64,000 bases of DNA from Methylomarinum sp. Ch1-1 (GCF_030717995.2 NZ_CP157743.1:3064501-3128500), one strand, 5' to 3'. Shown: positions 1 through 8,441, numbered from the stretch's first letter. Notes: a model not told the origin generated them from the sequence alone. A program made the numbers and translations.

Positions 1-90
1 GAACGCCTGTAAGGCGAAGGTCGCCGCGGCGCCGACCCCGGCCAGCATCAACAAAATCAGAATCAAACGTTGTTTTCTAGCCGGTTTCAT
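1..90 (-). CDS. ccmE: CcmE, cytochrome c-type heme chaperone (N-terminal fragment)
   Basis: Only the first 30 residues are in the window, so the gene runs off the left edge. They begin MKPARKQRLILILLMLAG, which is a short basic head followed by a single hydrophobic anchor, as expected for CcmE. CcmE is the periplasmic heme chaperone of System I cytochrome c biogenesis and receives heme from the CcmABCD complex. The ATG at 88-90 overlaps the TGA of ccmD at 87-89, giving the ATGA coupling common in ccm operons. The call rests on this start plus the gene order ccmC-ccmD-ccmE. The heme-binding histidine lies outside the window. Confidence 0.85.
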   Translation of the reverse strand, partial: MKPARKQRLILILLMLAGVGAAATFALQAF

Positions 91-254
91 GAGCGTGACC
101 GTTTCTGTTTCAGCTGCAATTGACGCATCAGTTGTTTACGCTGCAGTATCGGCATGATCACGTTGGCCATCAACACCAGCAAACATATTCCATAAGACGT
201 CCATACATAAAAGGCGTAACCGCCCATGGCAAAAAATTCCTGCCAATTCATCAT
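87..254 (-). CDS. ccmD: CcmD, heme exporter accessory protein
   Basis: This is a small 55-residue protein, typical of CcmD, which stabilises CcmC and helps release holo-CcmE from the CcmABC complex. It starts MMNWQEFFAMGGYAFYVW and contains one transmembrane helix at about residues 13-33, followed by a basic, glutamine-rich cytoplasmic tail. The MGGY..YVW stretch just before the helix is characteristic of the family. The start was placed at 254 because a longer upstream reading frame would run through ccmC; there are two consecutive ATG codons (252-254 and 249-251). It lies 2 bp after the ccmC stop and overlaps ccmE by 3 bp. Confidence 0.9.
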   Translation of the reverse strand: MMNWQEFFAMGGYAFYVWTSYGICLLVLMANVIMPILQRKQLMRQLQLKQKRSRS

Positions 255-256
255 TT

Positions 257-1012
257 TCAATTCTCCAGCATTTTCTTGACCCACTGAGTGTTCTGTTCGC
301 GCCTGAGCAATTCCACTTTGGCTCCCTGCAACAGCGCGATCACGTAATAAACCTTGAACGCAATCGCCATCAACAATAACGGCACCAGCATACTGACATG
401 GATGGAGGGCTTGTCCATCTTGCTGACAGTCGGGCCCTGATGCAACGTGTTCCACCATTCCACCGAATAATGGATGATCGGAATATTAATGACGCCGACC
501 AAAGCCAGTATCGATACCGCCCTGGACGCGGCGCGGCGATCCTCGATGGCGCCGTACAGGCTGATCACGCCCAAATACAAGAACAACAGTATCAGCTCCG
601 AGGTCAATCTGGCATCCCAAACCCACCAAGTCCCCCACATCGGTTTGCCCCATAACGAACCGGTCACCAAGGCGATAAAGGTAAAACTGGCGCCGATCGG
701 CGCACTGCTGACCAACACCACTTCCGCCAACTTAATGCGCCAGATCAGACCGATGGCGCCGGCGACCGCCATCAAGACATAAATAAACAGCGACATCCAG
801 GCCGCCGGCACATGAATATAGATAATCCGGTAACTGTCCCCTTGCTGGTAATCCTGCGGCGCCAAAAATAAACCGCCATAAAGGCCGCCGCCGACCAGCA
901 GAATAAAGATCGCCGTCAGCCAGGGCATTAATTTATCGGCAAAGGCGTAAAAATGCGGTGGAGAAGCCAGGCGGTGAAAAAATCGACTGATTGGAGCGGG
1001 TATCAAAGACAT
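257..1012 (-). CDS. ccmC: CcmC, heme lyase / heme transporter to CcmE
   Basis: The 251-residue protein has six predicted transmembrane helices and the tryptophan-rich heme-handling motif WGTWWVWDARLT at residues 126-137. The periplasmic histidines expected to ligate heme are H67 and H181. CcmC presents heme to CcmE on the periplasmic face, forming the stable CcmC-heme-CcmE intermediate of cytochrome c System I. Length matches the family (about 245 residues). It is followed directly by ccmD and ccmE and is preceded, after 43 bp, by the diiron ferritin-like gene on the same strand, so these may share a transcript. Confidence 0.97.
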   Translation of the reverse strand: MSLIPAPISRFFHRLASPPHFYAFADKLMPWLTAIFILLVGGGLYGGLFLAPQDYQQGDSYRIIYIHVPAAWMSLFIYVLMAVAGAIGLIWRIKLAEVVLVSSAPIGASFTFIALVTGSLWGKPMWGTWWVWDARLTSELILLFLYLGVISLYGAIEDRRAASRAVSILALVGVINIPIIHYSVEWWNTLHQGPTVSKMDKPSIHVSMLVPLLLMAIAFKVYYVIALLQGAKVELLRREQNTQWVKKMLEN

Positions 1013-1055
1013 GCTAAAACATCACTTAATTATAATACGCTAAATAATAAAGGAT

Positions 1056-1988
1056 TTACTTCTCCAAGGAAAGCCGGGCATCCTCAGGATCCAAGTCCAC
1101 CTTGCAGTAAGTTGGTATCCAACTGCGCTCAACGATCGACTCTGGCAACTCATTAAAATCGAACGCCAAACCATCCTCAATCATCTGGTTGACATCAAAC
1201 ACTTCCGCCACTTCCGGTATGTCATTAAAAAACATCGTATAAAACGGTTTAACCAGCGCCTTGGAAACCTTCATACCGATAGGACCAATGAAGTTTCTTC
1301 GTTGCCCGACATGGGCGACTTCATCAATAGTAATTTCGTCCAGCAATGCTTTCAAACGGACACGAACTTCCGGTTCGTCGGCCAGCACGTCGTCAAATAA
1401 GGCATCTAAATGACGATAAAAAGTCACTCCCATCAATTCAGTCACGAAAGCCGGTGAATCCATTAAAAAACCTGGGAGTTTCGGAAACTGTTCATAGATT
1501 TTTTCCTTGATCGGGCCTAAAGGCGCCCATTCGACCTTATCCAATCCACAAGTCCGCAGCATTTCATCGAATAAACGCACATGACAAAACTCTTCGGCTA
1601 GATGCACACGACTAATCTTATCTTCCACTGTATGCGAGTTGGCCATATCCGGCACCGCGTCCCAAGCGCCTTTAATGCCAACCCACTCATGTCGGGCAAA
1701 TTTATAAATACAGGTCAGCATCAAGGTCATGCGATCCAACGATTTAGGGTCGTCTTGCATGGCCACATAATTACGGTAAAAGGCGTCAGGGTCGACCAAA
1801 GGTTTGCGCAACCTAACCGGGTTATCCTGAAAATGTTTCAGCCGCGCCCGTTTTTTAGCCAGATCCTTGTCAGCTTCAAAAAGCTCCCCGCCATGGTGCT
1901 GGGTAAATGTCCAGTAATCTTCAAAATTCGCACTTCTTTGCTCTGCCGTCGCCGACGTAAAAACAGATAGATATTTACCCGCTCCCAT
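1056..1988 (-). CDS. Ferritin-like diiron carboxylate protein of unknown role
   Basis: The 310-residue, mostly helical protein has two ExxH motifs: E133-H136 in AEEFCHVRLFDE and E223-H226 in IDEVAHVGQRR. Further acidic candidates E101 and E184 lie on the predicted partner helices. Four carboxylates with two histidines is the ligand set of non-heme diiron oxidases and ferritin-like proteins, so a soluble diiron protein is a sound inference. I cannot name the substrate or reaction. A strong Shine-Dalgarno (GAGGAG) precedes the ATG at 1988. The gene sits between ccmB and ccmC on the same strand, where most System I clusters have ccmA-B-C contiguous. A MITE separates it from ccmB. Confidence 0.7.
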   Translation of the reverse strand: MGAGKYLSVFTSATAEQRSANFEDYWTFTQHHGGELFEADKDLAKKRARLKHFQDNPVRLRKPLVDPDAFYRNYVAMQDDPKSLDRMTLMLTCIYKFARHEWVGIKGAWDAVPDMANSHTVEDKISRVHLAEEFCHVRLFDEMLRTCGLDKVEWAPLGPIKEKIYEQFPKLPGFLMDSPAFVTELMGVTFYRHLDALFDDVLADEPEVRVRLKALLDEITIDEVAHVGQRRNFIGPIGMKVSKALVKPFYTMFFNDIPEVAEVFDVNQMIEDGLAFDFNELPESIVERSWIPTYCKVDLDPEDARLSLEK

Positions 1989-2111
1989 ACCAGGAACTCC
2001 TCATTCGATTAAAAACCATACATTATATGGGCAATAGATTATTGCAAATAGCCATAATCTTCACAAAACACCGCTTAGGAACATGAACAAGATAACTTCT
2101 ATACTCGTTCC

Positions 2112-2319
2112 GTAACTATTCAGTATCTTTCAGGGTTTAGGGAGTAGACCATTGATTTCTCGGGACGCGTTAATACTTCCATGGCAGCTAATGGCATCCT
2201 GCCTCACGCTGCACTTACACGTCCCTGTGCGGCGTAAGCTCTGACTGCAACGTCCTGTTGCAGACAGCCCGATAAATCAATAGCCTACTCCCTCTTATAA
2301 AACTACGCTGAATAATTAC
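2112..2319. mobile_element. MITE with GTAACTATTCAG ends and a 9-bp target duplication
   Basis: This 208-bp element has inverted ends: GTAACTATTCAG on the left and CTGAATAATTAC on the right. It is flanked by an exact 9-bp direct repeat, ACTCGTTCC, at 2103-2111 and 2320-2328. It has no open reading frame of note. Relatives, full or partial, are at 5486-5613, 8442-8606, 12110-12165 and 40990-41418. It fills most of the 371-bp gap between ccmB and the diiron gene, so it may weaken transcription from ccmAB into the rest of the cluster. The autonomous parent is not in this window. Confidence 0.85.
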
Positions 2320-2359
2320 ACTCGTTCCTTAGTTACATCAGGACAGCCAAATCGACGGA

Positions 2360-3034
2360 CTAATTGATGCTCATCTTCAATGCCGATGCAGCCGGTAACG
2401 GCGCCAACACCAGAGCCATCAACAATATTGCCGCCAGAATATTAAACTGAGCTGAAACCGGCAACCCGGTCGCCGCCATATCCACCGCATTGCTAGCGAA
2501 AATCAAAACAGGAATATAGAGAGGCAACACCAATAACGACAAGATCATCCCCCCCCGTCTCAAGCCTACGGTCAAGGCGACGCCGATGGCGCCGATCAGA
2601 CTCAACACCGGCGTTCCTAAGACCAGCGTGATCAATAAAGTTCCTAAAGCTTGTTCAGGCATTCCTAAAAACAACGCCAGCAGCGGCGCAACCAACAGCA
2701 GCGGCAGACCCGTCACCAGCCAGTGGGCCAAAATTTTCGCCAACACCAATACCGAAATCGGATGGGAACTCAGCAACATTTGTTCCAGAGAGCCGTCATC
2801 GAAGTCGGAACGAAACAGGCTGTCCAGCGAAAGCATTGCCGCCAGCAACGCCGACACCCAAATGATGCCGGGCGCCATCGCCTGTAGTAATTTCGGCTGA
2901 GCGCCTATACCCAAGGGAAACAAGGTCACAATCAAGACGAAGAAGAATAAAGGATTGGCGATCTCGGCCCGGCGACGAAACGCCAGAACTAAATCACGCC
3001 GTATGATGGCGATAAAGGCTGCGGTTAATGACAT
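2360..3034 (-). CDS. ccmB: CcmB, heme exporter permease subunit
   Basis: The 224-residue hydrophobic protein has about six transmembrane helices and matches CcmB in length (about 220 residues). The N-terminal MSLTAAFIAIIRRDLVLAFRR and the FRSDFDDGSLEQML segment are typical of the family. CcmB is the membrane partner of the ATPase CcmA; together they drive release of heme-loaded CcmE. Its start overlaps the 3' end of ccmA by 10 bp, indicating translational coupling. Downstream the cluster is interrupted by a MITE and a diiron gene before ccmC resumes. Confidence 0.95.
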   Translation of the reverse strand: MSLTAAFIAIIRRDLVLAFRRRAEIANPLFFFVLIVTLFPLGIGAQPKLLQAMAPGIIWVSALLAAMLSLDSLFRSDFDDGSLEQMLLSSHPISVLVLAKILAHWLVTGLPLLLVAPLLALFLGMPEQALGTLLITLVLGTPVLSLIGAIGVALTVGLRRGGMILSLLVLPLYIPVLIFASNAVDMAATGLPVSAQFNILAAILLMALVLAPLPAASALKMSIN

Positions 3035-3654
3035 GTTGATAAATCGATACGTTGAATATCAGTCGCATGCAAGGCCAGGTCATGGTGGGAAGTCATGACG
3101 ATCATGCCGCCGTCATTGACATGTTTCAGCATCAGCGACTCGATCAGCTGGATGCCTTGTCTGTCCAATGAGGTAAACGGCTCATCCAGAATCCACAGGA
3201 TATTATCGGTGATCAGCAATCTAGCCAGAGACAAGCGCCGTTTCTGTCCGGCCGACAAGGCCTGAACCAGGGTGTCGTCATAACCGGCAAGATGCACCTT
3301 ATCCAAGGCCTGCTCGATGGTGAACCTTCCCGGCCTAGCCATGGCCAGCGACATTTTCAGGTTTTCCAGCACGGACAACTCCTTTTTGACGCCATCCATA
3401 TGGCCGACGTAAGCCATATCGGCATGGTAACGACTGTTGTCGATGGGGGTCCCACACCATTGAATCTCGCCCTCATCAGCCTCCCTGAATCCACATAAGA
3501 TGCGCAACAACGAGGTTTTACCGCTGCCGTTTTTACCTTCCAGCAGCAGAATTTGTTGCGGTTTTAGGATAAAACTCAATCCCGAAAACAAGACCCGATC
3601 ATCACGGATACAGGCCAGATTACTGGCCCGTAATAACACTGCTTGCTTATCCAT
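3025..3654 (-). CDS. ccmA: CcmA, heme exporter ATP-binding subunit
   Basis: This is a 209-residue ABC ATPase. Walker A is at residues 40-47 (GKNGSGKT), the signature LSAGQKRR at about 133-140 and Walker B with DEP at about 153-159. LSAGQ, rather than LSGGQ, is characteristic of CcmA. It energises release of holo-CcmE in cytochrome c System I. It is first in the minus-strand cluster, followed by an overlapping ccmB. The promoter should lie in 3655-3740, just upstream of a small mobile element. Confidence 0.96.
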   Translation of the reverse strand: MDKQAVLLRASNLACIRDDRVLFSGLSFILKPQQILLLEGKNGSGKTSLLRILCGFREADEGEIQWCGTPIDNSRYHADMAYVGHMDGVKKELSVLENLKMSLAMARPGRFTIEQALDKVHLAGYDDTLVQALSAGQKRRLSLARLLITDNILWILDEPFTSLDRQGIQLIESLMLKHVNDGGMIVMTSHHDLALHATDIQRIDLSTCH

Positions 3655-3740
3655 GCGTCAACTTGAACCCTGCGCGTAAAATCGCCTATAGTATCAGCAT
3701 TACCCTGCTTTTCCCACTCCGCGCATCGTAAAAGACTTAA

Positions 3741-3981
3741 CCCGGATATTTCACAAAGGCGACCTTGATCTTTGAAATAAGTGTCAACACCCCATGCATC
3801 AAGATTAATAGAGAGCCTATGTTTCGGGCGCCGTTTGTACCTGAAGTTTTTTTTGAAAAACCGGACTACCAATCGTGAACAAAATCGCTCAAGCCGGAGC
3901 CTGCTATGGCATTGCTGATGTTTGCCCAACCTTCTTCGTCCGATTGCCCGGAACTACGATTCCCCCACTGAAATATCCGGG
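3741..3981. mobile_element. Non-autonomous element with CCCGGATATTTCA ends in a TTAA target
   Basis: A 241-bp block is bounded by a perfect 13-bp inverted repeat, CCCGGATATTTCA at 3741-3753 and TGAAATATCCGGG at 3969-3981. Both ends abut TTAA (3737-3740 and 3982-3985), consistent with a 4-bp target duplication. The right TTAA supplies the TAA stop of the adjacent DUF6515-type gene. An unbroken frame through it on the minus strand (3576-3929) also runs into ccmA and looks accidental. TTAA targets and ends of this kind recall IS1380-type elements, but that link is from memory and untested. Confidence 0.75.
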
Positions 3982-4581
3982 TTAACGCCAAGCGTCTCTG
4001 AAGCCTGGATTGGGCACTACTATATAGCCATTCGGATGACGCCGGTAATAGGTATCGCCGGCGAGAAAATATTCAATGCCATTAAAAAACAAGGAAAAAT
4101 GCAATCTAGGCAACGATAAGACAATGGCGCCGATCGGCGCATCGACAACACGGTATTGATCCCGATAAGGACGATAAAAAAAGCCATCATAAAAAAAATA
4201 TTGCAGCCCACCGATCCAAAGCCGCTTATATCCATGTGGTAAATAGCGTGTATGGTAGCCTGGTCTATAGTATTCATGACGAAAACGGGAAGAAGAATGG
4301 GCGGGAGGAACCCGGCGAGGCTTGACGGCCCGATAACTGGGCTGCGGTCTGTGTGACGGCTGCGGCGATATTCGTTGCGTCCTAGGTATGGTCTTAAATC
4401 GCTGTTGGGGACTTGCTCTCTGAGGCCCGGGCCTTGACTGATGAGTTGACCTCGGCGTTGATCTGTGTGACTTGCTTGATCTGTCAGTCCTGAATCTCGG
4501 TCTGTCATCGGCAACGACACTATTCAGAGTAAACAGCAACAAGACGACGCCAAGAACCGCTTTGATAAGAACTTTCATCAT
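3982..4581 (-). CDS. Secreted DUF6515-like protein
   Basis: The 199-residue protein begins with a clear signal peptide (about residues 1-24, ending VVADDRPRF). A long Arg/Ser/Pro/Gln-rich low-complexity segment follows (about 25-100). The C-terminal domain (about 105-190) is rich in aromatic residues, with YFFYDGFFYRPY, YRVVDAPIGAIV and EYFLAGDTYYRRH. Repeated short Y/F-rich beta strands of this type mark the DUF6515 family, whose function is unknown. It probably acts in the periplasm or at the surface. Its TAA stop lies in the TTAA target of the adjacent mobile element. Two tandem ATG codons (4581 and 4578) are possible starts. Confidence 0.7.
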   Translation of the reverse strand: MMKVLIKAVLGVVLLLFTLNSVVADDRPRFRTDRSSKSHRSTPRSTHQSRPGPQRASPQQRFKTIPRTQRISPQPSHRPQPSYRAVKPRRVPPAHSSSRFRHEYYRPGYHTRYLPHGYKRLWIGGLQYFFYDGFFYRPYRDQYRVVDAPIGAIVLSLPRLHFSLFFNGIEYFLAGDTYYRRHPNGYIVVPNPGFRDAWR

Positions 4582-4696
4582 TATATTCTCCCGCTTTTAT
4601 CTTAGTGAATAATGCCGACCTGCTAATAAGACCCGCTCACCGACAGGACAGTTCATTAACACAAGCCAAATGTCAATAGGGAAATACTAGCACCCC

Positions 4697-4866
4697 AGCA
4701 GCAATTCCCACTTTGGCGTTCAAAAAGGGCATGGGGTGTGTTTGGCGAGGATGTCGGCAGCAAGGATGCTGCCGTCAAGCCCCCATGGATGGGTTTACGG
4801 CGCTCCTCGACAGACACACCCCATGCCCTAAACCCCGCAAAAATACTCAAATTGGCAATTGCTGAG
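4697..4866. repeat. Long palindromic intergenic repeat, copy A
   Basis: The core is a perfect 15-bp inverted repeat: GGGCATGGGGTGTGT at 4727-4741 and its complement at 4814-4828. Outer arms AGCAATTCCCACTTTG and CAAATTGGCAATTGCT extend the pairing, so the whole 170 bp can fold into one long hairpin. Related copies are at 10986-11155 and (degenerate) 38966-39114, and a fragment is at 33049-33083. Any reading frame through it is shared between copies and therefore a product of the repeat, not a gene. Confidence 0.8.
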
Positions 4867-4871
4867 CACCC

Positions 4872-5309
4872 CAGGGCTCCCGCATTAAATGAATGAGAGG
4901 CAAAACAGAAAATTAACAACAAATACGCCTAAAGTAAGTTAAACGTTTAGGGGGTGTTAAATAACCCGCCCCGCGTGTGCACGGCCAATTTTGCCCCGGT
5001 GGCGGTTTTTGGCGGCTTGCTACGCGAAGCCGCCCTACGATGCGGGGTGTGCTGACGATAGGAAGCGCACCGGTTTTTGATGCGCTTCGCGCTGTTCAAT
5101 GTTCAACATACGGTGCTTTGCGTAGGAGTGCCGCTCTCGGCGCGAAAAGTAGTTCGCATGTCGCTATGCGAAATGCAGGTCAACGAGGTCCTGAACGATT
5201 CAACCGTGACTAAAAGTTTGGGGCGGGTTAAATAACCCGCCCCGCCCAGAGGGATGACGCGATATTAACCAATGTGTTGGTTCAGGTATTTTTTAATGAG
5301 GTAGCCCTG
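4872..5309. mobile_element. MITE-like element, inverted relative of 57554-57946
   Basis: The 438-bp block starts CAGGGCTCCCGCATTAAA and ends TTTAATGAGGTAGCCCTG, an imperfect inverted repeat. Long stretches match the element at 57554-57946 in inverse orientation: the TAAACGTTTAACTTACTTTA segment, the GCGGCTTGC..CGAAGCCGC segment and the aacc..ggttcaggtattttttaatgag end. Inside it are the modules gggcgggttaaataacccgcccc (twice) and a CTCGGCGCGAAAAG unit also seen at 33178, 40330 and 40938. No matching target duplication is visible (GAGCACCC left, AGTAGCGG right), so this copy may be recombined. 5310-5485 holds nothing I recognise. Confidence 0.65.
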
Positions 5310-5485
5310 AGTAGCGGCCAAGGGATCGGAAATCATCCCGTATAGATCGCTGTAAAAATCTGAAAAATACCCGCCAGGTTGTTAGGATGTAGGTGCATCC
5401 CAATGTTCGCCTATCTAAGATTCAACCGAACCCTATGGAATAAGGAAAATGATTCCGGCATTGATACTTTCTAGGCTAAACTTTT

Positions 5486-5613
5486 TAACTATTCAGTATC
5501 TTTCAGGGTTTAGGGAGTAGATTGTTAATTTCTCAGACTGACTAACAGGACGTTGCAGAAAAAGCTTACAGGGGCATATTTACGCTTTTATGAAATCAAT
5601 AACCTGCTGCCTC
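5486..5613. mobile_element. Degenerate copy of the GTAACTATTCAG MITE
   Basis: The left end TAACTATTCAGTATCTTTC and the following GGGTTTAGGGAGTAG match 2112-2319 closely. The right part keeps only aatcaataacctgctgcctc before similarity is lost near 5613, so the terminal inverted repeat and target duplication are gone. It lies just upstream of the CNNM gene pair and probably overlaps its promoter region. Confidence 0.6.
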
Positions 5614-5671
5614 AAAATGGACAATCACTAAATAAACAGACAACAACATAGCTTCAGGAGCGGGGTACACA

Positions 5672-7057
5672 TTGGAACTTTATCTTGACCAACTCGCGCT
5701 GCTTTGGCAGCAATTTCTGAGCTTCGTCACGCCGAATAGCGCAAAACTGAACGAACCGGAACTAATCGTACGCATGCTCATGCAACTCTTGTTGCTGATG
5801 GGATCGGCGGTTTTTTCGAGTTCGGAAACTGCGTTATTTTCGCTGACGCGACTGGATTTACAAACCCTGCACAATCAAAATCATCCGCAGTCATCGACCC
5901 TCCATACCTTATTGGAACAACCGAGGCGCTTGATCATCTCCATTTTATGCGGCAATGAACTGATCAACATTGCCGCTGCCGCCAATATGACGGTGATCTT
6001 GATCGAGCTGTATGGAGAAAGCAAGGCCGGCTGGTTCACACTGTTTGTCATGGTGCCGCTATTATTGGTATTTGGCGAAGTGACGCCCAAAACGATCGCA
6101 GTTTCCAATCCGGTTGAAGTCAGCACACGCATCGTCATCCCAGTGATACGCAACTGGATCAAACTGGTCGCGCCGTTGCGCTGGCTGGTCTGGAAGGTAT
6201 CCGACCGAGTCACCACGTTTCTGGTCGGCCAAGAAAAATCGCCCGACAATATTCTTCATGTCGACGAATTCCGAACCCTAGTCGATGATGTCGTGAAAAC
6301 CGGGCAATTGGGTAGCAACCAGAAATTGATGATCTTCAATCTGCTTGAAGCCGGCGCCACCGAAGTGGTCGAAATCATGATACCGCGCACGAAAATGCCC
6401 TTCATCAACGGCAAATGGCCGGTGGACAAAGTCACCAATTATTTTCGCCAACACAAACAGTATCGTATTCCCGTTTTCAAAAACCATCATGACAATCTGC
6501 TCGGCTTCGTCCATGCCGACGATGTCGCGTCCCTGTTGCTTGAGCCGGAAAAACAGGACACCACCGAACTCGCCGACTTGATTCATCCGCCGATCGTCGT
6601 ACCACTAACCAAGAAAGTCGATGAAATGTTCGATTTTTTCAAACTCAATAACGCCAGAGCCGCGGTAATCCTCAACGAATTCGGCGGCGTCGAAGGCATG
6701 GTCACGCTAGAAGGCGTGCTCGAGTTCGTGTTTGGCGAGATCTGCCCGAAAACCGAAATGCCGGGCGTCATTCATGAAGCCAATACCGAGATCTACGACG
6801 TGCCGGGCGACATGAAGCTGATTGATTTCGAAGACCTGACCAACTTCGTCATCACCGATGCGCGCATGACCACCATCGCCGGCGTCCTATTTCGCCGCCT
6901 AGACCGTCTGCCGAAAACCGGCGATCGCGTGCAATTAGATGATTATTGGTTGACCGTGCTAGAAATGGATGGTCACCGCATCGCGCGGGTGCGCGTTTCC
7001 CGTGGCGAGGAATCGAACGCCGCTTTCAATAACGAATATAAAGAAGGAGAACAGTGA
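5672..7057 (+). CDS. CNNM/CorC-type membrane transporter with CBS domains (first of pair)
   Basis: The 461-residue protein has a DUF21 (CNNM) membrane domain at about residues 30-190, with SSSETALFSLTRLDLQTL as its hallmark. A CBS pair at about 215-345 and a C-terminal CorC/HlyC transporter-associated domain at about 370-445 follow. Family members act in Mg2+/Co2+ efflux or resistance in the inner membrane, with CBS domains binding adenine nucleotides. The start is TTG at 5672, preceded by AGGAG; no better ATG exists upstream. The stop overlaps the start of the next, paralogous gene by 4 bp (7054-7057), so the two are translationally coupled and may form a heteromer. Confidence 0.88.
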   Translation: MELYLDQLALLWQQFLSFVTPNSAKLNEPELIVRMLMQLLLLMGSAVFSSSETALFSLTRLDLQTLHNQNHPQSSTLHTLLEQPRRLIISILCGNELINIAAAANMTVILIELYGESKAGWFTLFVMVPLLLVFGEVTPKTIAVSNPVEVSTRIVIPVIRNWIKLVAPLRWLVWKVSDRVTTFLVGQEKSPDNILHVDEFRTLVDDVVKTGQLGSNQKLMIFNLLEAGATEVVEIMIPRTKMPFINGKWPVDKVTNYFRQHKQYRIPVFKNHHDNLLGFVHADDVASLLLEPEKQDTTELADLIHPPIVVPLTKKVDEMFDFFKLNNARAAVILNEFGGVEGMVTLEGVLEFVFGEICPKTEMPGVIHEANTEIYDVPGDMKLIDFEDLTNFVITDARMTTIAGVLFRRLDRLPKTGDRVQLDDYWLTVLEMDGHRIARVRVSRGEESNAAFNNEYKEGEQ

Positions 7058-8322
7058 TGACGATTCTGGTCACACTACTATTGATGCTGTTGTTGCTGCT
7101 GTTGAAAGGCTTCTTCTCCGGCTCGGAAATCGCCTTGGTCAGTTCCGACAAAATCAAACTACGGCATCAGGCCCGTATGGGTAATAAAGGCGCTCAAGCG
7201 GTGCTAAAACTGTTTCAGACCCCGGATATATTGCTAGGTACGACGCTGGTCGGCACCAATATCGCGACCGTGGCCTTGACCACGCTAGGAACGTTGTTAT
7301 TGGTCGACCTGTTCGGCAACGACGCCGATTTATACGCCCTGCTGATCTATTCGCCGTTGTTCCTGATTTTCGGCGAAATCGTCCCGAAGAGTGTTTATCA
7401 GCAACACGCGACCTTGATAGCCCCCTATCTGATTCGCATCCTGGCGCTATTTACCAAGTTGTTTTTCCCGTTGATTTTCATATTCTCGCGCATCGCCCGC
7501 TTCATCGCCCATCTGACCGGCAGCGTTAAGGCCGATTCGAGCCTGTTTATCTCACGCGAACAAATACGCTCCATCGTCGAATTAGCGGAAATGGGCAGCA
7601 ACTTGGACGTGTTCGACCGTTACCGCATCAAACGGGCGATACGATTTTCCGACACCACCGTCGGACAAGTCATGACGCCGGTAGCCGATATGGTTGCGCT
7701 GGACAAGGACAGTTCCTTGGAGAATGCGGTCAGACTATGTAAATCGCTCAGTTTTAACGACATCCCGATTTATGACGGCAATATCAGCAACATCGTCGGC
7801 GTACTGTCCTTGTCGCCGTGGGATATCATGGAATTGGACCTTAAAAACGACAAATTAAGCGACATTATTTCGCCGGCCTTGTTCGTCACCGAAAATCAAT
7901 ATCTGGAAGAATTGTTCCTACTGTTCGATAAACAAGACTGCCGGACTGCGATCGCGGTCGACGAATTCGGCACCTGCATCGGCATGATCGATAAACAGGA
8001 CTTGTATGAGGAAGTGGTCGGCGATCTCGAAGAAACGCCGGAGGACCAATCGCGCCGGCGTTACCGGAAACGCATGATGTGCCAGAAACTTAGCGAAGGC
8101 TCGATGCTGATCGACGCTAAGGTTCCCATTTCCGAAGTCAATGAAATCCTGGGCACGAAAATCAACGGCCAGGACTACTTTTCCCTGGGCGGCCTGATGT
8201 TGGCGCACCTCCACCACCTGCCGGCGGTCGGAGAAAGCTTTGAAGACTACGGCTACCGCTTCACCATCGATGCGATGAGCGAGCGGGCAATCAAGACCGT
8301 ACGCGTCGATAAGCTGTCCTGA
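7054..8322 (+). CDS. CNNM/CorC-type membrane transporter with CBS domains (second of pair)
   Basis: The 422-residue paralogue of the preceding protein has the same order: DUF21 membrane domain (about 5-170, with GFFSGSEIALVSSDKIKLR), CBS pair (about 195-310) and CorC/HlyC-type domain (about 335-415). Its ATG overlaps the upstream stop. The similarity is at the domain level only, so the pair is an old duplication. It is likely an inner-membrane divalent-cation transporter or its regulator. No clear terminator was seen after the gene; a MITE begins 120 bp downstream. Confidence 0.88.
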   Translation: MMTILVTLLLMLLLLLLKGFFSGSEIALVSSDKIKLRHQARMGNKGAQAVLKLFQTPDILLGTTLVGTNIATVALTTLGTLLLVDLFGNDADLYALLIYSPLFLIFGEIVPKSVYQQHATLIAPYLIRILALFTKLFFPLIFIFSRIARFIAHLTGSVKADSSLFISREQIRSIVELAEMGSNLDVFDRYRIKRAIRFSDTTVGQVMTPVADMVALDKDSSLENAVRLCKSLSFNDIPIYDGNISNIVGVLSLSPWDIMELDLKNDKLSDIISPALFVTENQYLEELFLLFDKQDCRTAIAVDEFGTCIGMIDKQDLYEEVVGDLEETPEDQSRRRYRKRMMCQKLSEGSMLIDAKVPISEVNEILGTKINGQDYFSLGGLMLAHLHHLPAVGESFEDYGYRFTIDAMSERAIKTVRVDKLS

Positions 8323-8441
8323 ACATCCCGCCTTCCGGAAGCGCACCTTAGACGCGAAAGGCGTTTCGACGATTTCACCCCCCCTCGTTCAAGCTTGCGC
8401 ATCGACAGACCGAAGCAGGAACGATGAATGTAATGTTCTTT

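Noticed and set aside
87-458. A 123-residue frame that includes CcmD with a long N-terminal extension
   Set aside because: The first 68 residues run antisense or out of frame through ccmC and have no family resemblance; CcmD starts at 254.
3576-3929. A 117-residue minus-strand frame overlapping ccmA and the MITE
   Set aside because: Half lies in ccmA in another frame and half in the TTAA-flanked element; no recognisable domain.
7918-8346. A 142-residue antisense frame opposite the CNNM gene
   Set aside because: It is a shadow of the CBS/CorC region, with no supporting signals.
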